This document shows positions 11,472-22,207 of a stretch of DNA of 64,000 bases, piece after piece. The DNA is taken from assembly GCA_902729315.2 (NCBI GenBank), contig LR746277.1:1431001-1495000 (forward strand). The letters are read 5' to 3'. The notes beneath the pieces were generated by a model. It was not told the DNA's origin. It saw only the letters and a list, made by a program, of their open reading frames with translations, and searched no databases. Position 1 is the stretch's first letter. Each line of letters begins with the position of its first letter. The DNA is from Spirodela intermedia (lineage: Eukaryota > Streptophyta > Magnoliopsida > Alismatales > Araceae). The position numbers were made by a program, and so were the translations under genes.

Positions 11472-12970
11472 TTTCTTTGGACACAGATAAATTATCCAAC
11501 TGCATTTCATCTTGTACGTTGTATTTAGATCAATAATTAAGTCATTATTGAGATATGGATCATATGCACCAAGTAAAGAGTAAAAATGATCTACCATTAT
11601 ATCAGAACATTCCTTGGCAACATGAGGAAGCTAAGACTTTGAAAACATGATTTTAATCACATTCATTCGTCTTGTCATATTTTTGACTCATTGTCTATTT
11701 TTGGGAAACCAAATTCTCATCATATTTATCCCTGCTCTAAAATTCAAGTACTTAATTTGTTGAACTGTGGTCGTTCAACTTGGATCTTGGTCTTTGAGCA
11801 CTTTTGAAACCATGAGAAGAATGGTTTTAGAGGTGAAAGACCAATGAAGCCAATTGTTTTTTTTTCATGGATCCTTCAAGTAGACATGGTAAAGGGTTCT
11901 CCCATCCATTATTAGAAGATTCATAGTTTTTTTTGCTTTCTTGGGTTTGTCTTGTTTGCCTTATTCTTTTCTTCTACTAACCTTCTAGTAGTACTTAAAG
12001 TGAAGTGGATATGCTTTACTCTAATAGAATTTTAGTAGACACTTCTAGTAATCCTCCATTTCTCTCTTTTTCTAGTTGGCACAAGTAGACATTTCTAGTA
12101 ACCCACTCCATTTCTATATTGCTTGACTAGGTCTTCTGATGTTGACATTGTTGGCCCTAACACAATAATGTCAGCCTACAGTTAGTGATTGATAGTAACA
12201 CAATAATAATGGCACCAACAGAAATCAATGTACCAAAGTATCCAAACATTGACAATATAAAACCCAAATGTATCGACAAAGGCTTAATCAACAAACTTCA
12301 TGACAAATGAGTGGGTATCTACATTCATCCCAGGAAAGTGTAAGAATGGCTGCAAAAACTATCTTTGATCTCTGCTATAAGATTGTTTCCAGCTAATCAA
12401 GTAATATAAGTTTGATAAGATGAGTTCAATTAATCATGCAAGTCTTAACTTCACTTGCTTAAATGATTCTTGAGCAGACTCACTAGAAGTAGACAATATG
12501 GGCCACGATTACTGAGGAGCTATACTCACATTAGGGTGAAGCATGTTTTAGTGACTTCAAAAAAAGGATTAATACGGAGTTTTTCAACCCAAATTATGAC
12601 TTTAATCTTTTAAGCAATATCCAAGTCATTTCAATATGTTAGGACTAAAATTGTTTAGATCATGATCATACATAACTATTATCTCACCTGGTGCATGTAT
12701 GAACATCCTTCTAATTATGTGCATTACTCTCCATGCTATCTTTTCAGGTGTCAACACACTTCTAGATTTCATCCCTTGAGTTGTGAATGCCAAGATGATA
12801 ATACTTTCCTCTTTGTGTAGTAGGGTGTGACAAAAGAGATTACTCTTGTGTGAGTCCCTATCCTTATAATCAATAATATTTGACGAGCTAAGAAACTTCA
12901 AATATTTAGGCATTTTAGGTCTATGTAAATACTCGTTGAAGTGTCAACTTGTATTTTGGTGGTCGAGGCA
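11472..12970. other. AT-rich DNA between C2 gene 1 and the copia element
   Basis: No gene is supported. The reverse-strand ORFs at 12626-12913 and 12944-13147 show no domain, and the second runs into the LTR. I see no tandem array or clear transposon terminus. Confidence 0.45.
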
Positions 12971-13542
12971 TGTTGGTAGTGTCAGCACATCATGTTTGAC
13001 CCATTCAGTAGACGTGTAAGGAGTGAGAGGCAGTGTCATGATTTTCGTCTCATCCCTATTGACCCATTGGGGGTCATGTAGGTAGAGAGAGCGGGAAACA
13101 AGGGTAGTTGAAATCATCACTTTCGATATGTGTGGGCATGCTTGCATGTAGGTAGAGATTAATTCCTTTTGGAGAGGTAGCTACCTTTTCTCTTTTTCTA
13201 TAAATAGGGCATATATTTTCCCTGATGGATGATGGGATCTATTTTTCTCATTTGATTTCATTCTTTCTCTCCATCAACTCTCTTCCTCTTTCTTGATTTC
13301 TCCTTTTTTTTTAATTACAAGTTAAGTCTTTATAGAAAGAGATAAGAGTTCATTGTTGACTCTCTAATGAGTGGGTCGTCTTGAGGGTGTTGAGATGTGG
13401 ATTGAAAGTGTTTGGTAGAAGTTTTGTTATCATCAGAATTCTGATAATTTAGTGATTTCTTTTCTATTTGCTCTCACTGATATCTAGAAATTAAGTTTTT
13501 GTTATTATTTTAATCATGTACTTAGATATTTATTCTTATACA
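12971..13542 (+). repeat. 5' LTR of the copia element
   Basis: Starts TGTTGGTAGTGTCAGCAC and ends TTATACA. It contains the promoter box CTATAAATAGGG near 13200 and blocks shared with the 3' LTR, such as AAGAGATAAGAGT and GAGTGGGTC. Confidence 0.88.
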
Positions 13543-13544
13543 AT

Positions 13545-13556
13545 TGATATCAAAGC
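13545..13556 (+). promoter_or_regulatory. Primer binding site of the copia element
   Basis: TGATATCAAAGC sits two bases after the 5' LTR and differs at two positions from the common copia site TGGTATCAGAGC, complementary to initiator tRNA-Met. Confidence 0.7.
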
Positions 13557-13579
13557 TAAGTTTGACTATTTTAATACTT

Positions 13580-15428
13580 ACTATGGCTTCTAAGGTGTAT
13601 ACTAATATTTAGAAGTCATCTAACTTCAATCTTTTGAAACATTATGTGTATGATGTGTTGTTGTAGACAAACTTGTATAAAACTTTAGATGGACCAAAGA
13701 GAGACAAAATTGATGTTAATTATTAGAAGATAATGGAGAAGAAGACTAGAGATTTTTTTCGTACATGTTTGTTTGATTGAATTCTTCAATAAGTCATAGA
13801 TGAATATAATCTTAATAAACTCTAGAAGAAGTTGGAGAACCAATATATATCAAAGACTATGATGAAAAAATTGATGTTAAAGAAAAAATTATTTAGGTTA
13901 TAGCTATGTGAGAAGGAGATGATTTGACATCTCATATTGATTATTTTAATTAATTGTTGAATGATTTATTTCTTATAGAATCAATTTTTTTAATGAGAAA
14001 AAAGTTATTATTCTATTTGTTTTTCTTCCTAATTCATATGATCATCTTGTTATGACTTTGTTGTATGGTAGTACAATACTCAATTTTGAAGTTATTGATT
14101 TATTAATGGAGTATTATCATCAAAAGAAAAATATTGTTGAGGCTTGTGGTGAAAATTTATATGTGAAGGATGGAAGAGAATGTGGAAAGTAGAATGAGAA
14201 AGGATTATTAGGAGAGTCAGTTCAAGTTATGGACAAATTAATTAAAAAATCAAGCTTGCCACAAGTGTCATGTGAAATCACACTTGTAGAGATATTTGTT
14301 TAAAAAATTAAAATAATAAGATAGTGAGAGGTGAATCTAGTTCAGCTAATATTGTGAAGGTTGTAGATAGAAAAGATGATGAAGTTTATTCAGACCTTAT
14401 TGTAGTTGAAGAGTTAAACACATGAATTCGTGATATTAGTTGCTCTTATCGTATGTGTCATAATGTTGACTGATTTGATTTGTATAGAAGTTTAATAGGA
14501 GTTATTTTCATAAAAAATAATATGGCTTGTGAAGTTGTCTGCATTAGTTTGACGAAGGTTTAGATATTTGACAGAGTGGTCAAAGAGTTTGAAAATGTTT
14601 ATTATGTTTCAACATTTCACTAGAATTTAATTTCACTTGAAATTTTAAAAGCGAATGAATGTTACTTTAAAGGTGAGAATGTGATCTTCAAAATTATCAA
14701 GAAAATACTTGTTGTGATGAAAGTAAGATTTCAACAAGTAGATTTCTACAAACTTGAGGAGAGTACTAATATAGGTGGAGCTTATGTTACAACACTAGAT
14801 AATTCTATGACTAATGATACTTTTTTATGACACTTGCGATTGGGTCATATGAGTGAAACAAGTATGTAGAAGCTATATGCATGAGGATTACTAAATGTGA
14901 AAATTTACAAATTAATTTTTTGTGAGTACAATGTCATGAAAAAATAATATATGGTGGCATTCAAGACAACAAAATATGAGATAGGTGGTGCGTTGGATTA
15001 TATTCATTCATGTGTGTGTGGTCTAGTTGATATGATGTTGATGGGAGTTACTCATTATTTTTTGACTTTTGTTGATGATTTTTTCAAAAAAGTTTAAGTA
15101 TTTTTCTTGAAACACAAGTCATAAGTATTTATAAAGTTCAAGACAGTATATGAAGGTAGAGAACCAAATGGGGAGGAAAAATCAAAGTTTTATAGATTGA
15201 CACTAGTATAGAATTTAAGAATTCTGAATTTAATCAATTTTGTGATGAACATAACATTCAACATCATTATATGATGAACAAGACTTTATAAAAAAATAGT
15301 GTTATTGAGTAGATGAACCATATAATTATTGAGAGAGCATGATGTTTACATTCTACTATTAATAAGAAGCTGTGAGTATGGTGGTTTACTTGGTGAATAA
15401 ATTGTCACATTCTACTATTAATAAGAAG
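13580..15428 (+). pseudogene. Broken copia gag and start of integrase
   Basis: From about 13583 (ATGGCTTC) the conceptual translation follows copia gag (LENQYISKTM, then a Lys/Leu-rich stretch and EEGDDLTSHIDYF) but is broken by TAG and TGA codons and shifts. From about 14840 it resembles the GAG-pre-integrase and integrase regions. The integrase part is cut at 15433 by the nested LTR and resumes after 18448. Confidence 0.75.
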
Positions 15429-16318
15429 GTGGCTGATAAGTCTTCATTATTATGAGTTAATAATTAATAAATAATATAATTTTAGCCTTAACTCATGATA
15501 AATAAACTTATATTTGTGTTAAAGTGTGAAAAGTGGTTTTCAATTGATTAACGTAATTTTTTAGGTAATTATGTGATTTTATACGAATTTATATGATTTT
15601 TACAGTCTTACTTTTGAGATAAATGAAGAAAAATAAATTAAAATAAAAATATAGCAAAATGGGGGGGACCCGCCAGCCAACCAGGCCCGCAAGTGGGTCG
15701 GAAGCACAGTCAGGGAGTAGCTGTGAGCAGGGGCTCGAGCGACTTGGACCGATAGGGGCACGTGTGTGCTGATAACATGCTATTTATGCATGTAATTATA
15801 TAATTATTAATGCAAATTAAGGCATTAATCATTACAAATATATGCATGTTATCATATTTTAAGTATATTTCTATCATTTTGTGTAAATTCATGTTATGAT
15901 CTTAAAATACACCAAATTATGGATTATTATGAATAATTACACATTACAATCTTTAATCCTAATTATATTTATGATCATAATCATGTTTTAAGAGTGAAAA
16001 TATGAGAGAAAAGATATTTATTAACATTTATGTATTTATATAAATTTATTTTATATAATACATAAATGTATAAATTAATTAAAATTTATTCTCTTCTTAT
16101 TTTAATAATTTGACCTTTTATAATGATAGATTATTCAATTTTGAATCCAACAAAACAAATTTGAATTAATTTGGAGTCGTATTTTGAAAGTTATGATTTT
16201 TACAAATTTATAGTATTTTTTGGAATTTTTCTGAATTTTTTTATATTTATTTTCGATTTTTTAAATGTTTTAAATTAATTAAAAAATCGCAAAAAGGGGT
16301 TATATGTCGCGCGTGTAC

Positions 16319-16406
16319 ACGTGGATGTGACGTGGTACTCAGGGCCACGTGGTAGAGCCACGTGGACAACACGCGGGCGCCTGCATGGCGCTGATGTGAC
16401 ACGTGG
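16319..16406 (+). promoter_or_regulatory. Cluster of five ACGTGG (G-box/ABRE-like) motifs in the nested LTR
   Basis: ACGTGG starts at 16319, 16330, 16347, 16360 and 16401, followed at once by a TATTTATATTTA stretch. ACGTG cores bind plant bZIP and bHLH factors in abscisic-acid and light responses. The setting, just upstream of a TATA-like run in an LTR, suggests retroelement enhancer boxes. Confidence 0.6.
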
Positions 16407-16450
16407 CATATTTATATTTACTATGTATATTTATTTAATAAAGTATATAG

Positions 16451-16471
16451 GTCTTCCGATTATCGGAAGAC
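16451..16471. repeat. Perfect 10-bp palindrome with one central base
   Basis: Arms GTCTTCCGAT and ATCGGAAGAC flank a single T. A second short palindrome, GGGACTAAAGTCCC, lies at 16539-16552. Both are in the nested LTR upstream of the presumed transcribed region. Confidence 0.7.
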
Positions 16472-18448
16472 AAAGTATTAATCCCTCTTAATCGTCATAT
16501 CTTATATACCCGAATATACTCCTTTGTTTTTCCCGTGTGGGACTAAAGTCCCTTAGTTTTCTTATGTGCAGGACGCGTGGCGTGATCTCGTGCATCTGAT
16601 CGACATCGCGACAAATAGCGTGCGTAGATCACGTGGAATCCAGGTCCACGCGATCAGAGATCAACCACGTGCCTAAATACTCACTTAAGTGAATAAATCG
16701 CGACCGTCTGATCGAGAGTTATAATGGTCCAGATTATTCACATCAGATGGACATCCAATCACATCTTAACCGCACGATCACGATCGGACGATCGTCGAAT
16801 CGTCGCGACGATTCGTGAAGAGGCGTCTCATCGCGATCGTCCATCGCGATCAACTCCATCAGATCGGATGGCTAGGATCATTTCCGAATTTAATAAAATC
16901 CGTTCTTCGCGACGGAAGAACGGCCCGCGATCAATCTTCAAATTCTCTTTGTTTAGAGCTCCAATTTGCGCGCCATCTTTTTCATTGTGTTCGCAACTCA
17001 TTTACGCTTCTGTTGGATGTTTAATTTCAATGTTTTATTGAAAGAATTGGAAGAAATCAAGTCTTGAACTCCTCTTTCGTCTTCGAAAATTCGGAATGAA
17101 AAGCCTTGCATCCGGCGATTAATTGAATCATTTCGAAGGCTAATTTGGGTTAGATTGTTTGTTTTCATCTTAATCTTTCATCATTTAGTGTTAATTTTAC
17201 TTTAAGTATTGTAGATTAAGTTTAATTTAGTTTTAATTTCTGTTTTTAATCATTTCGCGATACAAAAATTTCTCTTAACTTCAAACTTCGATTACTCTTC
17301 GAATTCTCATCCAAATCACCTGATTTTTGATTCCGTGGCTTCAAAATTGAGTTATATTTCTTAATATACTAAATTGTCCAATTTCTAACCTAATTTCATC
17401 GTCCGATTTGACCGAATTTCAAAGATATCTTTCAAATTTCCCTAATTCTCTGTGGATTCGACCCTTAATTACCATTATACTAATTAATTACTTTGATTAA
17501 TCATAAATTGGTAAGATTAGGACTTTGTTTTGACACTGAATAGTGTGCATTCAACGACCATACGATTTAGTCTCGTCATGTACCACTCCCCTTCCACGTC
17601 ACCGGTGGCCAGCCGACTGTGAGGCAAAGAGTGATTGTACACGCGAACCTAAGGATGAAGCTCCCTGACACGTGCCCCACCTCCATCCAGCTCTTCTCTG
17701 TCGGGTGGTAGTCGTCGGAGAGCCACAAAGTCACTATTTTTTTGCTCCACCAGGTGACAGCTACCAGAGACGATTCGATGACTCATTTCATTGATCTCTA
17801 GACTTCACAAGGAGATCTAGAGATAGCCCACGTCGTCCTTATCCAAGGAGAGCTTTCGAGGCTGTGGACACTGCATGACGATCCTCCCAAATGCTCAAGA
17901 TTCTGGTGTATCGTCGACACATTGCAGCCGCAACGCCGAAACTCTGTTTTCCTACTTTCAACTTACTTTTCATTTCATTTAGTGATAATTTGTGTGATTT
18001 AAATTTACCAAGATAAATTTCATTCCATTACGATTCTTTCGACTTTTACAAATCTTAATTTGATCAATTAAATCGTCTGTAATCGCTTATGTAAGAATCA
18101 CCAAGTGGAACTCTATTTCTACCCAATTCGCGTTCATTGGGCGCTGACGTCATCTTGACGTCCGCACCCTTATATCCTTTTTTCGTGAATTTTAAATATA
18201 TTTATTTTTTATTTATTAGTATACAATTCATAGAAAATAGTATTCTTTGAAAAAATTCTGAATAATTACCTGATATTATATCACATCCTGTGATTAACCT
18301 AGAAAATTACTACTATTTTTAAAAGTTTTATTGAATTATAATTGATATCTTTGTTTAGAAATACTTCTAAATATCTAAAAATTCATATTTTCTAGTTTTA
18401 TAAATTTTAAATTTGTGTGATTTACTATACAACAACTAAGTCACATCA

Positions 18449-20485
18449 GTGGCTGAAGTAGTATAGATTGAGAATCCTATTAACTATTTGAATTTACATA
18501 TATTTAGATGTCTAAGATATATTTTTACTCCTACTAATGAAAGATCAAAATTAGATTTAAAGTCGAAGAAATTTGTCTTCTTGGGCTATAACATTAGCAT
18601 GAAGGGGTATTGAGTTTAAGAATTATAGCTGAGGAAAGTTATTTCAGTAAGAATGTGATCATTGATGAAGATCACATATTGAAGTCTTTCTCTACAAAGT
18701 ACATAGTTTATGAATTTAATAATATTTATGTCAAAGACAAAGTAGGTAAAGACTGTGTAGAATTTTCTTAGTTCTGTTAGAAGTGAAGATTGAATTGTAG
18801 AATAATAAGATGTTTCTTATTGTATTGTTGCTAGACGGGGTAGGCATGAAGTAGGCCTCCTATTCATCTTAATAATTCTGTTACCTTTGTAGTATTTATA
18901 GGAGATGGCGAGTTTGCAACTTTTCAAGAAGTAATTAGTTATCTTGAAAAGAAGAAGTGATTACAAGTGATGTTTGAGGATCTTTCTACAAATAAGTGAG
19001 CTATTGAATGTAAATAGGTAAAGAAAAAGAAGTCACTGATGATTATTAATGATCAATCACAGTACAAAGTAAAACTTATTGTAAAAGACTTTACACAGAA
19101 GTAAGAAATTGATTACGTAGAGATCTTTTTACTTATTGTGAAGCATGTCTATTTATTTGGTGTTAGTCATCGTCTAACATGAAGATATGAAGCTTGAACA
19201 ATTGGATATGAAGATAATATTTCTTTATATAGAGTTAGAATAGATTATTTATGTATAGTAGTTAGAGAGTTTTATTGTGCAGGAATAAGAATATCTTGGC
19301 TGTCAATTGAAGAAGTCATTTTATGAGTTAAAGTAAGTATTGAGGTAATAGTACAAGAAATTTGACTCTTACATGCTGTAGATTGACTACACAAGGTGTT
19401 ATTTTAACTATTGTGTTGATAGTTCTCTAATTATTTGATGTTCTATATTAATGATATATTTATTGCTTCGAAGAATTTATATGAGATTATTAGGTTAAAG
19501 ATATTATTAAACAAAAAAAATTGACATGAAAAATTTTAGTGTGGTAAACAAGATTCTTGATATAGAGATCCATAGAGATTGAGTTTAGTCAATTATAATT
19601 GACTCAGAAGAGTTATCTTTCAAAGATAATTGATCTATTTAACATAGATAATACTAAAATAATAGGCACTCCTTTGACTAATCATTTTAAATTTTCTACT
19701 ACTTAGTGTGTGACATTTGAGGAAGATATTACTAAGATGAAGTAAATTCTTTATACTAGTATAGTTGGCTCTTTTATATATGTGATGGTTTATATAAGGT
19801 TAGATATTGTTCATGTAGTTGGGCTTGTGAGGAAATTTATGAGTAATCTAGAAAAGAAGTATTAGAGCATAATAAAATAAATTTTTTGATATCTAAATGA
19901 TTATTTAGATTTTGAAATCTATTTTGATCGATAAAGTTATCTTTCTACTATTAGATTTGTTGATATAGATTTTACTAGAGATTTAGATTAGTAAAGATCT
20001 ATGACGAGATATGTTTTCATCATGGTTGGTTGACATGTGAGTTGAAAGTTTATACTTCAAATTACTGTTGCATTATCTACGACTAAGATGGAGTATAAGG
20101 TAGCTACTTAAGCGATCAAAGAGGTTTCGTGATTGAAGGGGTTATTGAGTAAACTTAGGATCTAACAAGATGACGTTTCTCTACATTATGATAATTAGAA
20201 TGTTATTTTCTTTACAAATAATCATATCTATCATGTACAATCAAAGTATATTAATGTGTGATATCACAAAATCGGTGAGTTAGTGAATTCTAAAGATATC
20301 TCTCTAGAGAAGATTTATATGGAGGAGAATGCTGTAGATATGTTGACAAAGGTCATTATAGAGATAAAGTTCAATTTTTTTTTGAATTTGATTAATGTTG
20401 TAAATACTTTGTAGAAGGTGGAGAACTTACAACATAAAAGAACATTGACTTCAAGTGTAATGATGATGGTTTTCAAGGTAAGGTT
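18449..20485 (+). pseudogene. Broken copia integrase end, reverse transcriptase and RNase H
   Basis: Integrase resumes (NYLNLHIF, then LKSKKFVFLGYN), followed by reverse-transcriptase remnants around 19070-19500, including FTQK, IDYVEIF and the active-site region read as YINDIFIAS, where copia has YVDD. RNase H remnants such as TVALSTTKMEY (near 20062) and ENAVDMLTKV (near 20330) lie before the 3' LTR. Many in-frame TAG and TGA codons and several shifts break the frame. Confidence 0.8.
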
Positions 20486-21035
20486 TGTTGACAATGTCAA
20501 CCCATAATGTTTGACTCATTTGGGAGACATGCAAAGAGTGAAAGACAGTGTCAGTTGTCACCTCATCCCTATTAACTCATTTGGGGGTTATGTAGAGAGA
20601 GAGTGGGAAATGAGGATGGTTGAAATCATTACCTCTAATATGTGTGGGCCTACCCACACGTAAGTCAAAATTGCTTCCTTTTAGATGGGCGGTTACTTTT
20701 TCTCTTTTTCTATAAATAGGACATGTATTTCATCTTTTATGAGTACGATGGACGACAAGATCTATCTCTCTCCTTTGATTTTATTTTCTCTCTCCATCAA
20801 CTCTCTTCTTCTTTCTTTTATTACAAGTAAAATCTTTATAAAAAGAGATAAGAGTCTATTGTTGACTTTCTAGTGAGTGGGTCACCTCGAGGACATTGAG
20901 ATGTGCATTAGAAGTGTTTGGTGAAAGTCTTGTTCTCATTAGAATTCTTGTTTAGCTTGATGATCTCACTTTTATTTATTTTACTATTATGTTATTATTA
21001 TGATATTATGCTTACATATTTATTCTTATAGTGCA
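20486..21035 (+). repeat. 3' LTR of the copia element
   Basis: Starts TGTTGACAATGTCAACCC and aligns along its length with 12971-13542, including TCTATAAATAGGAC near 20711. The end is placed by alignment to TATTTATTCTTATA and is uncertain by a few bases. Confidence 0.85.
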
Positions 21036-22207
21036 CAATAATGAAATTGACCCTTCTTTACTGAATTCAAAATTAGATGAAATTTTGTAGCTTTTCTCAT
21101 TAGAATACCTTGAGTTTGACTTTTCTATTAGCCATACTGATGTGCATTATTTTGATTTAATTTATAATTTTTTTTGATGAGCTGACAAGGAAAACAAGGA
21201 AGCTCCTTCTAGGTTTTAAATTATCTAATGAGTTTGAGGGAGAGGTTGGGCAAGAGGCCCTCACATACTCATATCTTTTTCACTATGACGCTTTCTTCAT
21301 CCTTTTCTTCACATGCGGTACCCTTGGCTGGCGTCCCCACTAGAGATGCATTCAGGAGTGCCAGGAAATGTGTATGTGCCACATACTTAGCATGTATCTA
21401 CATCTCTCCTTGCATGCTTTTATGCTTATGCTTTTGCCTTTGTGCCTATTTTCCTACGTACTAACACCGACAACAACATAGTCACCATCGAGGGATTTAT
21501 TAGCTTAATTCTAGTTAGCTCCTTAGCTATCATATTTCTAGTTATTTTATCTTTAGTCTTCTATAACTAACCTTGGGTAGTACTCAAAATTTGAGAAATA
21601 TCACTTATAGAGGATTTTCGAAGGAATCTAATCAGATTTTCTTTAGGCATGAGCTAGAGTCGATTTTTTACACATTCAAAGTCATTAGGTGTCATCACTC
21701 CTTTCATTAAATAATAGAATGTGATTATTTGGATTTCATTTTTCATAAACTTTTAATTTGACGACTTGCATTATTCATGTTGTACAGTTTTCCTAAATCT
21801 AATCCAAGGAACTTGCAATAAATATAGAAGGAGAGCTTGTTTTATTGCTATTGGGTAGAAGGAATATAGTAGGAAATCTATGGCAGCTGAAATGTTGAAA
21901 ATGAGCATAGCATAGCCCCTTGGTCCAACAAGTGATGTGACAAAGACTATTTTTCTTCAGCAAAAATTGGTGGAAGATTTTCGATGTGACACCCTTCAAG
22001 AACATAATTTTAAGTGACACTCCCAACAAAATAAATCCAAGAGATTGGCACATGTGGAAAAAAGTATCATGAAACAAATAATAGAAATTGTAAGAGAATA
22101 AGAATGATGGATTAAATACATCTATCCTTTACTCCAACTAGGCTACATTAACATATTATAATATCATAAAACCTTGTTTAGACGAGTCAATGTAACTTTG
22201 AAACATT
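21036..22207. other. Spacer between two copia elements
   Basis: AT-rich DNA without a supported gene. A + strand ORF at 21228-21464 and a - strand ORF at 21799-22077 have no recognisable domain. Confidence 0.4.

Larger units (their letters stand above)
15770..17542. mobile_element. Possible third-level nested LTR
   Basis: A second TGATAACATGC start lies at 15770, preceded by GTGTGC (15764-15769); the same GTGTGC occurs at 17543-17548 after TTTTGACACTGAATA. The solo LTR at 27115-29086 also starts TGATAACAT and has TTTTGACACT near its end. These support a related LTR inserted inside the larger one. The 3' end is not the usual CA, and an alternative end after CAACGACCA (17560) has no matching duplication, so the boundary is uncertain. 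Confidence 0.4.
15434..18448. mobile_element. LTR-type insertion (probable solo LTR) nested in copia integrase
   Basis: The 3015-bp insert begins TGATAAGTCTTC and ends CTAAGTCACATCA, giving TGAT/ATCA ends, and lies between exact GTGGC copies at 15429-15433 and 18449-18453. Removing the insert and one GTGGC rejoins the copia integrase in the same reading frame, which independently fixes both ends. It has no coding remnants. Its layout is an AT-rich left part, a GC-rich ACGTGG block, then TATA-like and leader-like sequence, as in long gypsy (Tat/Athila-type) LTRs. The family assignment is inference. Confidence 0.85.
12971..21035 (+). mobile_element. Decayed Ty1-copia LTR retrotransposon with a nested insertion
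   Basis: Two alignable LTRs (12971-13542 and 20486-about 21035) flank an interior carrying remnants of gag, integrase, reverse transcriptase and RNase H in copia order on the + strand. Without the 3.0 kb insertion at 15434-18448 the element is about 5 kb, normal for copia. No target-site duplication is recognisable at the outer ends. All frames are riddled with stops, many of them TAG where copia proteins usually have Gln or Trp. The element is dead. Confidence 0.9.

Noticed and set aside
16724-17041. 105-codon ORF in the nested LTR
   Set aside because: It lies within non-coding LTR sequence rich in GATCG and has no retroelement or host domain.
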